A stretch of DNA of 64,000 bases from Lamellibrachia satsuma (Eukaryota; Annelida; Polychaeta; Sabellida; Siboglinidae), in contig BSQZ01000004.1 of NCBI GenBank assembly GCA_033239005.1, forward strand, positions 15,771,507 to 15,835,506. The letters run 5' to 3'. This document shows positions 44,996 through 56,291 of the stretch, piece by piece (within the stretch, counting starts at the first letter, position 1; each line of letters starts with the position of its first letter). Both the position numbers and the translations under genes were made by a program. The notes beneath the pieces were generated by a model, which made no database searches, was not told the DNA's origin, and saw nothing but the letters and a program-made list of their open reading frames with translations.

Positions 44996-45426
44996 GTAAG
45001 TTTATTTGTAATTTGACTAACAATAGATTAGACTACTTGGGTTTGGTGGATTTATACAAATTAGCCGTATGATACGTTTATGTGGGAATTGGGCATTGTG
45101 GTATTCCTTTTATTAGTGCACCAAATGATGCAGTACATAATAATTATTTGTGCTCCTCAGTGGCTGTTATTTATATGAAACAGATGCTACCCAGTGGCAA
45201 GTGCAATTAAAAATTTATGTAATGCAAATACACCTGTACCAATGCAATACTGTCTGTAGTCAACATATAGTAATAGGCTTACAATAGTAAGGATAATAGC
45301 AAATAGCTATAGACCCTGCCATGGTCAGAGCCTATGTATATCCCGCAGCAATGTATCTACAGGCCCTTAGCCAGAAATAAAATTTTGCCGGTCCTGAACT
45401 TTCTAAAAAGTGTAACATTCATCGCA

Positions 45427-45495
45427 TGAATGGCTTCCACATTTAATTATTGGCTTCCATATTTAATTATTGGCTTCCATATTTAATTATTGGCC
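45427..45495. repeat. 20-bp repeat, three and a half units
   Basis: TGGCTTCCATATTTAATTAT x3 with one C/T difference, and a final TGGCC. Confidence 0.95.
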
Positions 45496-45697
45496 AGATT
45501 AGGTTTACCAGTTTAGACATTATTGGCCCAATCAAGTCTTGCTAGCTGTGCAGCGAGGTTGGTATCATCGCCTGTACACTAGTCACAACTTTGCTTACAT
45601 TTATGGTAGCTGGGGTGGCTAAAGTGTCAGTGGATTTTTTTATTTTTCTCCTCAACATGGTAGGAAATATTGAACTGAACTTCAACACCACAAATAA

Positions 45698-45844
45698 TCA
45701 CCCGGCACTAACGTCGTAGTTTGCCAATCGATCCTTTAAAAAACAGTCCTTTTGGAAATCCCCCTGACTTCTTAGAAACGCTGACGATGTTTCCATAGTA
45801 ACGACCGCGTGTGCTTCGATCTCCAAACCAGCTTCGTTCGCCAT
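45698..45844 (-). CDS. Small ORF, possible first exon (48 codons)
   Basis: Reads MANEAGLEIEAHAVVTMETS then SAFLRSQGDFQKDCFLKDRL and ANYDVSAG-stop. A donor-like GTTAGT follows ANYD, so it could be a first coding exon ending at about 45713. CpG-richer than its surroundings. No family recognised, and the evidence is only an open frame with a plausible splice site, in intron 1 and antisense to the host gene. Confidence 0.2.
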   Translation of the reverse strand: MANEAGLEIEAHAVVTMETSSAFLRSQGDFQKDCFLKDRLANYDVSAG

Positions 45845-47018
45845 GAACGTGGTTACTATGATTCCAGTACACATCAGTAGTATATCTACCTAGCTAAATC
45901 AAGTCTTTAAATCAGCAAATATCAGCGCTAGTGAGTTTATTGTGCCTTTGAAGCTATCACGGAAATGGCCAAGTAGATGTGACCTAGTGACTTTGCGGGT
46001 AACGAGTCAATCAAAATGATCGTAAGACATCCTTATAAAGTAAATTACCAAAGAAATATACAAATCCTACATACTGGCTATTTACTGTCAGTTTCACACA
46101 GAAAAAACATGGAAATAACTGATGCTACAAACATGAATAGACACATTATATTTTGAGAACTTAGAACAATTGACAATCATGACATCAATTACATAACATA
46201 CAATCCTGTTGTATTATATACAAGTATTTATATACAAGCAATTCATGTAATTGTGAAATAATTAAAAGCTTTTTCAGCCACTAAATTGACATCTTGGAGC
46301 TGCAGGGCTTGCATCTTTTAATTTCAAGATGCAGCAGTTCTTCCTTTCTGTCAAGTGTCCTGAAAATACACCTGTAGGCTATGATGTAGCATTTCATAAA
46401 TCATTGATATTTCATTTGTAAATTAAAGCCATACTTGAGACACAGGTTTCACTGTACTACTAGTGACACATGTAGATAATCATGTTGTGTGTAGTAGTGT
46501 GTACATTATAATAATAGTCAATACTTGTACTTAAGTCATCATTTTGAAATCATGCATTAGTCACTGGAATAAGTATGGGTCATGTGTGGAATGCAGCATT
46601 ATTTGTATGGATTATGTTGTAGCAAGTAACTATGAATATGTTATTATAATTTATGACAGTGCATTATCATGCTAATGTTATTGCACCACCACTGCTGTAA
46701 TTTATGATATCTGAAATTCAGTAGCCCCATTCATACAGTATACAGTGCACACTAACTTTTCATTTAATATTCTCCCTGGTTTTCTGTGTTTGGGTGTGAC
46801 AGGTAGATTGACTATGTTGGGTGTGTGCTGTAATTATAGAAAATGTCACTATAGTTGGCAGCAAGTTATTCTATGTGGCATAACAGTATGGAAACTATTT
46901 ATAATATAAATTTATTGCTAATTGTGTAACAAAATGTGTCACCATCCCACAAGGTCTATGCTTTGTTGTGAAATAGTGTGAATAATGTGTTGATAGTATG
47001 TCATATGTGTGTATTGCA

Positions 47019-47547
47019 CAGGCTTGTCAACAAATGCAAATGCATTTAAATGTGCATTCAAATGCCTCCATATAATTATTGTAAATGCATTTGCATTTGA
47101 ATGCATACCTTAAACATTTGTATTTGCATTTGAATGCAACCCATAAACATTTGATTTATCAAATGCACAACCAAATTAGCAATCAAATGCATGCACAATT
47201 CTTTGAATAATTATTATTGTTAGATTCACAACATTCCATTGAAAAAATTGCCCTGAAGTGAGCAGTATCCTCAGCAGATTATGAAATCATTGTGTGACCT
47301 ATGAATCCATTTTCACAGTGTGCTCTTTGAAAATATGCTCTAGGTCTACTGGTCAATGCCTGAGCTGCTATTCATACAACATGAAAATACCAACTGGTCT
47401 ATAAGTTGGTGGCTTCAGAGATTACCTATTCGTTGAAACTAATCAAACAATGCAGACAAATGACTCCCTTGTGTTGTGTTGGCACTGTTGGGGTGGCAGC
47501 CCATTGGGGGAGTAAACATTAGCAATGCCAGCCCTAAATATTTACAG

Positions 47548-47584
<37 letters not shown>

Positions 47585-48126
47585 TTAGTGGTAGCTGTAA
47601 TTATCCACCAGGTTATCTTCCCAGTGACCCCACCAGTAGAAAGTCTATTGTCTTGGGTTCCCCTTCTATTCTGGCCTACCCCAAGGATTAGCCTTTCATT
47701 CCTTGCTGTGGTTCCCAGTAAACTGTCAATGGTCTATGCCTCCCTCCCATTTCCACCACCTCTGCAGCCCTGGAACTGTGTGCCTCAGTGTATGACTCTA
47801 CATACATGTTCATGTAGTGGGACTTGTATGTAGTAGTACTTAGTGGTTAAAATAATGTACTAATGTGATTGTATACATTAGGTTTTTTTCTCTCCAATAA
47901 AAACGTTAATATAAAGCCAAAACATTTGAAGTTAATTCAAATGCATTTGCAAATGTGTAACCAAAACATTTGCATTTGAATGCGACCCCAACACATTTGC
48001 ATTTGAATGCGACCCCAAAGCATTTGCATTTGAATGCATTCCTGGAAAATGGCATTCGCATTTGCATCAAGTGAAACATTTGCATTTGCATTCAAATGTG
48101 TTGACATGCATTTGTTAAAAAGCCTG
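47019..48126. mobile_element. hAT-like non-autonomous element with octamer-rich subterminal repeats
   Basis: Left end CAGGCTTGTCAACAAATGCA (47019) mirrors the right end, whose reverse complement is CAGGCTTTTTAACAAATGCA (48126 inward). Both ends carry dense ATTTGCAT/ATGCAAAT and CATTCAAATG motifs (47030-47190; 47935-48115). CAGG-type termini and repeated subterminal motifs fit hAT elements. Flanking 8-mers GTATTGCA and GTACTGTT are at best a decayed target duplication. The interior has a (GA)15 run and no transposase. Confidence 0.65.
47552..47581. repeat. (GA)n microsatellite
   Basis: About 15 GA units inside the hAT-like element. Confidence 0.98.
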
Positions 48127-48428
48127 GTACTGTTGCAGTGAAAGAAATTTAATTATTACATACTTTATTACATTAAGCATTATGTAGGTTTGTTTTACAT
48201 GTATGTAATTTATTAAAATTACCTATGGCTAAGGGCTTTGTTACTTTGACAGCTGTATGTGTCCCTTCATACCAACTTCTGCACATTTGTGATTGTACAT
48301 AGTTTAGTTAGTATACTTCATCATAATCATTGTTGATGTTGTCAGCGGTCACCATTAATTATTGCCCAAAAATCACTATTATCTTACTCGTAAATCACTT
48401 GTCACCACATTCAAGCAGCTTGTGTTTA

Positions 48429-48581
48429 TTATAAATGGTTTATAGCAGCCTCTGTCTCATGCATGTAGGGTTGTGGACCTGTTGGGGGCTCGGCGTCTGC
48501 ATAAAACTCCCCAATGTCGCTATCCACATCTTCTAAATAGGAAATAGTCCCATCACTTGAAGAATCAGCGGATTCCGACAT
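48429..48581 (-). CDS. Small acidic ORF, 50 codons, possible first exon or mini-gene
   Basis: Reads MSESADSSSDGTISYLEDVD, SDIGEFYADAEPPTGPQPYM, HETEAAINHL-stop. The acidic Ser/Asp-rich start leading to a P-x-P-Y-M-x-E segment resembles the N-termini of invertebrate proteins that carry a P2X7-like zinc-binding C-terminal domain (usually ...PYxFEP), but only weakly and from memory. Thirty to forty bp upstream lies TGACGTAATGAC, a CRE/ATF-like site. Codon content looks protein-like and there is no repeat periodicity. Antisense, within intron 1 of the CXorf38-like gene. It could be a lone exon, a retrocopy fragment or chance. Confidence 0.3.
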   Translation of the reverse strand: MSESADSSSDGTISYLEDVDSDIGEFYADAEPPTGPQPYMHETEAAINHL

Positions 48582-49544
48582 TGTGTTGTGAGATTGGCCT
48601 TCCTGTCATTACGTCACGGATACCATCTGCAGTCGCTAGATGCCACTACAAACTAGTACATTTTGTGTGCACCAAGCATGACCAAATAAGCCCTTTTATG
48701 GGGTGACCGAGAGGATTTAAAAATTATTTGAATAGCAGTAAATTATTTTTAGAGTTTAGCCAATGCAGTTTGGGAGGAAAAAAGTCATTTTGCATAGCCT
48801 CTAAATATAGGCAAAACTACACAAATTTGAATTACGATTGGTGAAGGGTTTGTGTCAAAAATACACTGCCAATTTATCAGTAAAGTTATCAGTGACACTG
48901 TCATACTTATACGCATCTCATTTATTTCTTTGGGGATTTTCTCAAAATAATATAATTTTGTATTTTGTGGCAAAAATGTTTTTAAAATCTTGTAACATAA
49001 CCAAATAAATGGAAAACTCTAAATTTTATTCATCTGGAATATTATATAGTATTTCAACTACAATCTGTGAAGAAATGGTTAATTTATCTTAAAAACTGAA
49101 AAAAACTGAAACTACTAAATTCAAGATAATCATATAATAGCTGCCCCAGCTACAGTAAGTCTTAGTATTTTGCCTAATTAGAAAACAATGAAGATAAAAT
49201 GTGACAAGATAATGAAAAAAAAATATGGTCAAATCTACATAATAAATGAAGAGCCAATATATGAATGTTCGTGAAAAAGTAATTTGGAACTTTATTTTAA
49301 ATATATAACCATGGAAATAATGTTTTCAACATCTATGTCTCACACGAACAAGTATTTCTAACATGAACAAATATAATTACAAACACACTCAAAATCAAAT
49401 GCTTGACACTAAAAGTAAAACAATACAACATATAAAAATATATTATATAACACTCAATAATACAATACATTTTTCAAAATAATATATTGAGACTTCTTTG
49501 ATTAAAACAGTAATCATCTAGATCCAGTATTGTCTATTGCAATG

Positions 49545-49960
49545 ATACAATATGAATGAACAGTATAAATTTACTAGACTGAGCATGTTCGTGGTTTGCC
49601 CGCTGTTTGAGTTTTCTTTCAATGACCGAGAAAGGCATGAAAAACACCTAAAGATGAAAGTAGCCGGAAGTAGAATGAGATGGGCAGGACATGTGCAAAG
49701 AATGGGTGAAGACAGACTGTCAAAAAGAGCATGGAAAGCAGAAGAGGGTGGCAGAAGAAGAAGAGGAAGACTAAAGCTGCGATGGAAAGACTGTGTCAAA
49801 CGAGATTTTGAAAGGGCATGTACGAACGGCCAAAAGTCGAAGACCATCGCAGCAGACAGAGGGAAATGGAGAGCACTAACAATGAAAGTGGAAGAAGCAA
49901 CCAAGTGACTTGGACCCTACCCGCAAGGGAGCAAGGGGAAGAAGAAGACCGGGAAACTGT
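49545..49960 (+). mobile_element. LINE C-terminal fragment (craniata/RTE-like arm)
   Basis: KVAGSRMRWAGHVQRMGEDR, LSKRAWKAEEGGRRRRGRLK, LRWKDCVKRDFE and DRGKWRALTMKVEEATK form the classic 'WxGHV.RM...GRRRRGR...W.D' C-terminal end of an endonuclease-type LINE protein; the stop is at 49906. It ends GGGGAAGAAGAAGACC, a short GAA tail at about 49950. 5'-truncated. Confidence 0.8.
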
Positions 49961-51604
49961 TGCTGACAGTATATGCTGATTGTGTCTGTGAATTGGAGCC
50001 CGAATCCGACTCATTTTCGACGTTGACCGCGATCGTGCATGGGTCACTGCAAAGAGTGTCAGCGATGGGCAACAATGCAGTAGCGTCTCGGTTACTAGGG
50101 CCAACAAGAGCCCTGATATATTTATACAATGCAAATCGAATTAACTTTATACTTTGATTATGTTGACACAATTGTCAGACTGAAAAGTGAAATCGGGCCT
50201 AAAAAAGTTTAGTGTAGAATCTTGTTAATGATGCTGATTGGCTGCTGGCGCTTCACAGGAATCATCATCATCATCATCATCAATCTCGTAACCCGAGTGT
50301 CGTTGGGGCACCTTGGACCTTGGAACCAGCTGTCTCTACTTCTTATTGTTGTTTGCCGCCCTTTGTGTCTCTGAGAAGTCCAGGCTTGTCCACTCTTTGA
50401 TGTTGTCCTCCCACCTCTTCCTCTGTCTTCCTCGTCTTCTTGCTCCCGTAACGGTGCCTTGCAGGATGGTCTTTGTCATGCTGGATGTTCATGAGACGTG
50501 CCCATACCTACACAAAATGGAGTGCTGACAGTGGGTAACAACGAGAAAACCCCTCTGAGGCCAGATTGTCTTCTCAACGAATTCACGAAGGCAAGCGAAA
50601 GTTGGACAAGCGAGACTAATAACGTACATGATTACAATAAATATAGATCGGAGTTCCCAACACTGGTTGGAGTGTCGTTATTTGCCAATGAGGTTAACAA
50701 TATAGTCTTATAGGTCGGCGGTATTCACTATTCTGCTGCCAATAACATTCGTTGAATCTCGACCGCGACTACATTCCAAAAAATTATGAAAAAAATCTCA
50801 TCTTGTAAAATGAAAAACCTCTCATTTAGTTTTATTTTACTCATCTTCGTCAGACATTTGCCCGTCTTTAAAACAGGCAGACGGGTCCCTCCCTGGCTAA
50901 GGGCCTGTGTTATTATAATCCAACAATACTGTCTGTAGTCTATATGACATATAGTAATAGGCTGTCAGACACTATCAGGAACTGCTATATCCTACTGCTG
51001 TGTACCTAGAATCCAAAACTGTGTTACTGGTATAGATACAACAGGCAGTAACAGGCTTACAATTTGCACGTAAATGCTTAGTTCTTTTGCACAAGTGCTG
51101 AAGTATGTCACTTAGTCATTGGCTAAAAGTAAATTTTGAGACATCAACTTTTTGACCCATGGTTGATTTCACATGGAATGACCCAGGTACAATGTAGAAC
51201 TATATATGTATGCAAAAGTTTTTTTACCTTTGGCAATATTATTTACATAATTTTCTTATTAGAGATGGAATAGGCAGTAAAATCAGCTATAAGGTTTGAT
51301 AATGTGTTGTAATCTATTGATTAGATAAAACACAAAATACGTCAATTTGAAATATTTCTTTCAACATGAAGCCATTTGAATAGGGAATCCAAATATGGTG
51401 CATTACACAGATTTAACAAGATTTAACAAGATTGCCATCGAAGGCAAAGGCCCAGATGACAAGTGGACAAGGAAGCCATTGACTTATCGAGAGTCCAACA
51501 TTTTTAATCTATATGTAATCTGCCCTCCTGAGATATGTGTTAACCTTGTTTTAAAGCATATTCACGCTGCAAGCAGTTACACAATCTGTAGGTAATTTGT
51601 TCCA
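49961..51604. other. Intronic sequence without recognised gene
   Basis: (ATC)8 at 50258-50281. Several unrecognised short ORFs (for example 50313-50528, 50498-50713). Contains the right inverted terminus described at 45360-50907. Confidence 0.4.
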
Positions 51605-52362
51605 TTAACTGATTGTCCTCTGTGAGAACGAGTACTTTCTGATATCCAATCTACACTGATCCTTTACTAATGTTACCTCCTGTCCTCTAGTTCTATTATC
51701 TTTCTTGAGTGAAAAAAATATATTTCTATCAATATTTTCATACCCATTCAATATCTTAAAAACTTCAGTTTGATTTCCTCTTAACCGCCTTGTCTCTAGG
51801 GTTGTTAAACCACATTCTTTCAGTCGTTCTTCATAACTAAGGTCTCTCAGTTCTGGAATCATTTTAGTTGCTCTGGTCTGTATTCTTTCAAGCATATCTG
51901 TATTCGTACAATATGGTCTCCAAGCTTGTATACAGTACTCTAAATAAGGGCTAACTATTGCTTTATACAGAGGTATAATTAGCCTTTTGTCCTTGTATAT
52001 TATATTTCTCCTAATCAACCCAAGACTTTGATTACCATTTGAAGCTGCAATACCACACGGCTCTGAAACTTTCATATCAGCACTTATTGTATCTCCTAAG
52101 TCCTTTTCTTTTACAGTAGTACCCAGAACAGTATCTCCCATTTTATAGTTTACACGATGTACATCCAAGTTCCCATGTCCTGTATGTAGGCATTTACATT
52201 TCCCAAAATTGAGTAACATCTGCCATTTCTCAGACCATTTTACAAATCTGTCTAGATCGTTTTGTAAATGTTGTTTATCACCATCATTGTTAAACCTTCT
52301 AAACAGTTTTGTGTAATCTGCAAATTTCAGTACGTTGCTTGTTATATTACCGTCCAGGTCAT

Positions 52363-52425
<63 letters not shown>

Positions 52426-52800
52426 GAATAATAAAGGTCCTAATACTGATCCTTGTGGTACCCCACTCAAAACTGATTTCCATTTTAAAACCTCCCCATC
52501 TAGTACAACACGCTGACTTCTGTCAGTCAGCCATTGTTCTATCCAGTCGATTATACCATCCCCGATACCGTGGGCTTTTAATTTAAGTAGTAATCTTTGA
52601 TGTGGCACTTTGTCAAAAGCATTCTGAAAATCTAAGTATATAATATCTACTGGTGATCCCTCGTCTAGCCACTTAGTGATTTCTTCCAAAAAACATAACA
52701 TATTTGTTAAGCATGACCTCGCTTTTAGGAATCCATGTTGAGATGGATTTAATAATTTATGCCTACCAAGGAAGTCCCCCATATGGTCTTTGATAGGCAT
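51605..52800 (-). mobile_element. CR1-like LINE ORF2, RT to C-terminus, nearly continuous
   Basis: Minus-strand order: LLNPSQHGFLKARSCLTNML (52730), LDEGSPVDIIYLDFQNAFDK (catalytic block A with Y-L-D-F intact), SGVPQGSVLGPLLFLIYI, a (TA)n expansion, then INDLDGNITSNVLKFADYTK, SEKWQMLLNFGKCKCLHTGH, SPYLEYCIQAWRPY, RATKMIPELRDLSYEERLKE, and DIRKYSFSQRTIS. The catalytic F-A-D-D has become F-A-D-Y (52311-52324) and the (TA)n changes frame, so the copy is inactive. Best-preserved member of the CR1 family here; closely related to 5469-7113, 10195-10870, 30480-30870 and 62180-62870. Confidence 0.93.
52365..52422. repeat. (TA)n microsatellite inside the reverse-transcriptase frame
   Basis: About 29 TA dinucleotides exactly where FLIYINDL would be encoded; the source codons (TATATCAAT-like) probably seeded the expansion. 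Confidence 0.97.
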
Positions 52801-53559
52801 TGTACCTGTCTTTCATATAAAAAAATTATTGGAATTTTAGCTTCATGGCCACATAGCAATTTTGGCTGTTAAATATAGGCCTCTTTTCACTATGTATCAA
52901 CTTTGGAGTATCTCATAAACTAATCAATATAGAAATTGTAAACTTCTCATATACCTACATGTGTGTTTGAACATGTTTTATTGTTCAAATATAATGTCAA
53001 ATCTCAGAGTTCTTGCACACCTAGCTTTGGAGTTTTTAGTATTTTAAGTAGAACAAGAAATCTTCATGATTTCTGAAAATTGGCAAAATGACAGAATCTG
53101 CAAAATTAGAAATAGTCATAACTCAGAAACTATTCGAGCTACAACCCTATGGTTTGACCTGTGTGGTTATATTGACCTGTAGATTAATAGGTAAATTTGT
53201 GGTTGAATTAAAAAATATGAGTGCAACATACCTTGGTTGATCTGAGATGGAATGCCCCACCCATGCCACGTCCATAACGGAGTAAACAGACACACCCATC
53301 CATAATGGGCAAATTGGGGGATATTAAATTTTATATACATGTATATATATATATATATATGTATCTGTTAGGATGTAGTTAATAAAGTTACTATTACATA
53401 CAGAAACATAGGGAATACAAGTTATGGTGTCATCAAGATATCAACACTTTTTGTAAAAAAAAATGTTGTACGTAGTAATAGCCTATCCGAGAGTTCGTGA
53501 TACCAAAGTTCATATAATCATATTATGTTATATATCTAAAAAAAAAATTTTTTTAATAT

Positions 53560-53785
53560 ATGTTAAAAACAGATTTATTGGCTGTAGTTCAAAGAAATAA
53601 CCCTGTACTTGCTGGTACACCACATTTTTTTTCAAATATGACGCAACTAATAAACCATTTGTGTCATAATTTTACATTAAATATGGATGCAGTGTTGACA
53701 AAAAAATGGTTTCCGATGAGTCAACTTGTTGATGCAACAACCATAACAAATCAGGTGAAAGTTGTAATATTCATGTTGTTTTATA
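53560..53785 (+). other. Duplicated intronic segment with ORF, copy 1
   Basis: The ORF MLKTDLLAVVQRNNPVLAGT...LNMDAVLTKKWFPMSQLVDA is open for 92 codons. The part 53670-53779 (CAATTTTACATT-like to GTTGTAATATTCAT) recurs at 56290-56400 with about 6% difference. The ORF is followed by a possible donor (AATCAG|GTGAAA). Family not recognised; either a decayed exon or part of an unknown repeat. Confidence 0.4.
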
Positions 53786-54118
53786 AACTTCAGACATACT
53801 ACTATACAATGCAATCAACAACTTTTATGCACTGGTAATTTCCTTTTTTGGTGAAAAGTTCCAGCTTAACCCGGAATTACCCATATTAGCAAAAGGTAGC
53901 TCAAGAAAGAGAAGAGGCACAACGCACCCTTTCAAAATGGACAATAATGTCAAGTTTTTAATACGTACCGTTTTCATCATTATGACATCATGAACTTAGT
54001 TGATTTGGTCATTGACAAAGTTTTTATTTCTATATGAAAGGGCTCGCTCACAACGACACTCCAGAGTCTTGTTGCCATACATGTTAAGTTTCAGAAATGC
54101 AAATGCAGGAGATTTGTG

Positions 54119-54672
54119 CATAAATCAGAGGGTCTCTGGGTCTCTGAGAATTATGTGTAAATCAGAGCATCTCGGTGTCTTGGAGAATTGTGTGTAAATC
54201 GGAGGGTCTCAGGGTATCAGAGAATTGTGTGTATATTGGATTGTCTAAGGGTGTCAGAGAATTGTGTGTAAATCAGAGCGTCTTGGTGTCTCGGAGAATT
54301 GTTTGAAAATCAGAGGGTATCAGAGAATTGTGTATAAATTGGAGGGTCTCAGAGTATCAGAGAATTGTATGTAAATCGGAGGGTCTCAGGGTATCAGAGA
54401 ATTGATTATAAATCAGAGGGTCTTAGGGTATCAGAGAATTGTATGTAAATCAGAGGGTCTCAGGGTATTGTGTTTAAATCGGAGGGTCTCGGGGTATCAG
54501 AGAATTGTGTATAAATCAGAGGGTCTCAGGGTATCAGAGAATTGTATGTAAATCGGAGGGTCTCAGAGTATCAGAGAATTGTGTATAAATCAGAGGGTCT
54601 CAGAGTATCAGAGAATTGTGTATAAATCAGAGGGTCTCAAGGTATCAGAGAATTGTATGTAAATCGGAGGGT
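54119..54672. repeat. 37-bp minisatellite, left part (about 15 units)
   Basis: Unit GTAAATCGGAGGGTCTCAGG then GTATCAGAGAATTGTAT. Interrupted at 54672 by the LINE and resumed at 55769. Confidence 0.96.
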
Positions 54673-55768
54673 CAATCAATCAATCAATCAATCAATCCTT
54701 TATTCCAACACACAATTACGATACAATAGATGACAACAAGTTACTAACAAAATGTGCAAAAAAAAGTGAATGATTGTTGAAGAATACACAAGGGTGAGTT
54801 GGAAATGGGGTGAACAGAAGTGAAATACTTATCTATAGTTCACCCCGTGGCGTGTTAAGCCGCTAACTCAATTGATACGTAATTATATATTTCCATTACT
54901 AACAACATGTAACAATTGGAAATCGTAGCTAAATAAATTGTGACTAATACGTTGCAATAATATCTAACTTGTAGCACTTTTTAAATGCTTGTATGGTTCT
55001 ACAAGTGGTAATATTTTCATTAAGGGAGTTCCATAATCTCGCTCCATATATGGAGATGCACATTGATTTTGCATTAGTACGAAAGCGAGTTATTCAGAAT
55101 GAATCATTCTGTCTAGTACCATATATAGACACATACGGTTTAAACATGTTTTGTAAATTACTTGGTAATTCATTATGAAAAGCCCTAAACATAATAGTAG
55201 CCGTTTTGAGCTTAACTAAATCTACACATTTTAGAACGCCTAATTGTTGAAAAAGAGTGCTCGTGTGTTCCAGACGTTTTACTCCACAAACTAACCGAAT
55301 TACTCATTTCTGTAATATAGTAATGCCATGAATGTTTGTGGTGTAGGTATTTCCCCACATTTCACAGCAATAACTTAAATGTGGTAAAAACAAATAACAG
55401 TATAATATATATATATACATTCCATTTCGATCAATGAGACAATTTGCCTTATAAATGACTGCTGCAACTTTCGACAGTTTTAATCTGACCTTATTTATTT
55501 GATATTTTCAGTTTAGAGATTCATCAATATATATACGTAGAATTTTTTTTTACATGTACTCTGGTTATTTGTTGATTATTAATGAACAGATTAATTTCAA
55601 TATCAGACGGACGGTTCCGGAATATCATGTAATTTGTTTTTGACAGATTCAGTGTTAATTTGTTCACAGCAAACCGTTTAGCCAATTTGGCAAGTACCCC
55701 ATTTATCATGCCTTGTAGTTCTTTTAAATTATTACCAGCACAAAATATATTTATGTCATCCGCAAAGA
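54673..55768 (-). mobile_element. 5'-truncated LINE inserted in the 37-bp array
   Basis: The 3' tail (TTGA)n appears as (AATC)n at 54673-54697. Minus-strand blocks with frameshifts: LFADDINIFCAGN at the 5' edge (FADD intact), MINGVLAKLAKRFAVNKLTL, NLSKTNYMIFRNRPSDIEIN, CCEMWGNTYTTNIHGITILQ and MCISIYGARLWNSLNENITT. The 5' end is truncated exactly in the LFADD codons (55758-55768). The array reads GGAGGGTC on the left and AGTCTCAGGG on the right, so a unit was split with at most a GTC duplicated. Confidence 0.9.
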
Positions 55769-55955
55769 GTCTCAGGGTATCAGAGAATTGTGTGTAAATC
55801 GGAGGTCTCAGGGTATCAAAGAATTGTGTGTAAATTGGAGGGTCTCAGGGTATCAGAGAATTGTGTATAAATCGGAGGGTCTCAGGGTATCAGAGAATTG
55901 TATGTAAATCGGAGGGTCTCAGGGTATCAGAGAATTGTGTGTAAATCGGAGTATT
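55769..55955. repeat. 37-bp minisatellite, right part (about 5 units)
   Basis: Same unit as 54119-54672; proves the LINE entered an existing array. Confidence 0.96.
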
Positions 55956-56039
55956 TCACATCTTCTTGTAACTTGAGGATGTAAACATTACTACTAGCTG
56001 AGCTTTATTCATTCAGTCAATCATATCCTCTTGCGAGGT

Positions 56040-56291
56040 AGTTGGCAGAATGGATTGAGCCGCGTCATGGACGCTTCTGCAGTGGCTCATAATGGAGTTC
56101 ACAGCAGGTTACACATTTATCCCCTGTGTGGGATCTTTTACTTCCCCTGGCATAGACACCAGGTAGAAGGGACCAATGGCTTTTAATGTCTCTTCAGAAA
56201 GAAACAGGCAAAGTGGGATGAACGAAATTGCCTAAGTTATGAAACAGCAGTAGTTGGTTTTGAAACCCATTCCCTTCGACTGAAAGTCCAA
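56040..56291 (-). mobile_element. SINE, second subfamily, with decayed tRNA-like head
   Basis: The + strand shows the reverse complement: CACATTTATCCCCTGTGTGG, GATCTTTTACTTCCCCTGGC, CAGGCAAAGTGGGATGAACG, AAATTGCCTAAG and then GTTTTGAAACCCATTCCCTT, the head region. It shares the head and the TTGGCAATTTCGTTCA segment with 26615-26945 but has a different body, which instead matches 29690-29810. Confidence 0.75.

Larger units (their letters stand above)
45360..50907. other. Inverted 15-bp termini CAGGCCCTTAGCCAG 5.5 kb apart
   Basis: CAGGCCCTTAGCCAG at 45360-45374 has its exact reverse complement at 50893-50907. Just outside lie direct copies of CAATACTGTCTGTAGTC followed by ATATAGTAATAGGCT (45245-45290 and 50924-50965). 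This could be one 5.5-kb DNA transposon in intron 1 or two separate copies of a short element. No transposase is recognised between them, but two small minus-strand ORFs are. Confidence 0.45.

Noticed and set aside
45770..45810. RFX X-box (GTTTCCATAGTAAC) as a regulatory site
   Set aside because: Fits the consensus only imperfectly and lies inside a possible small ORF; a chance match is likely in 64 kb.
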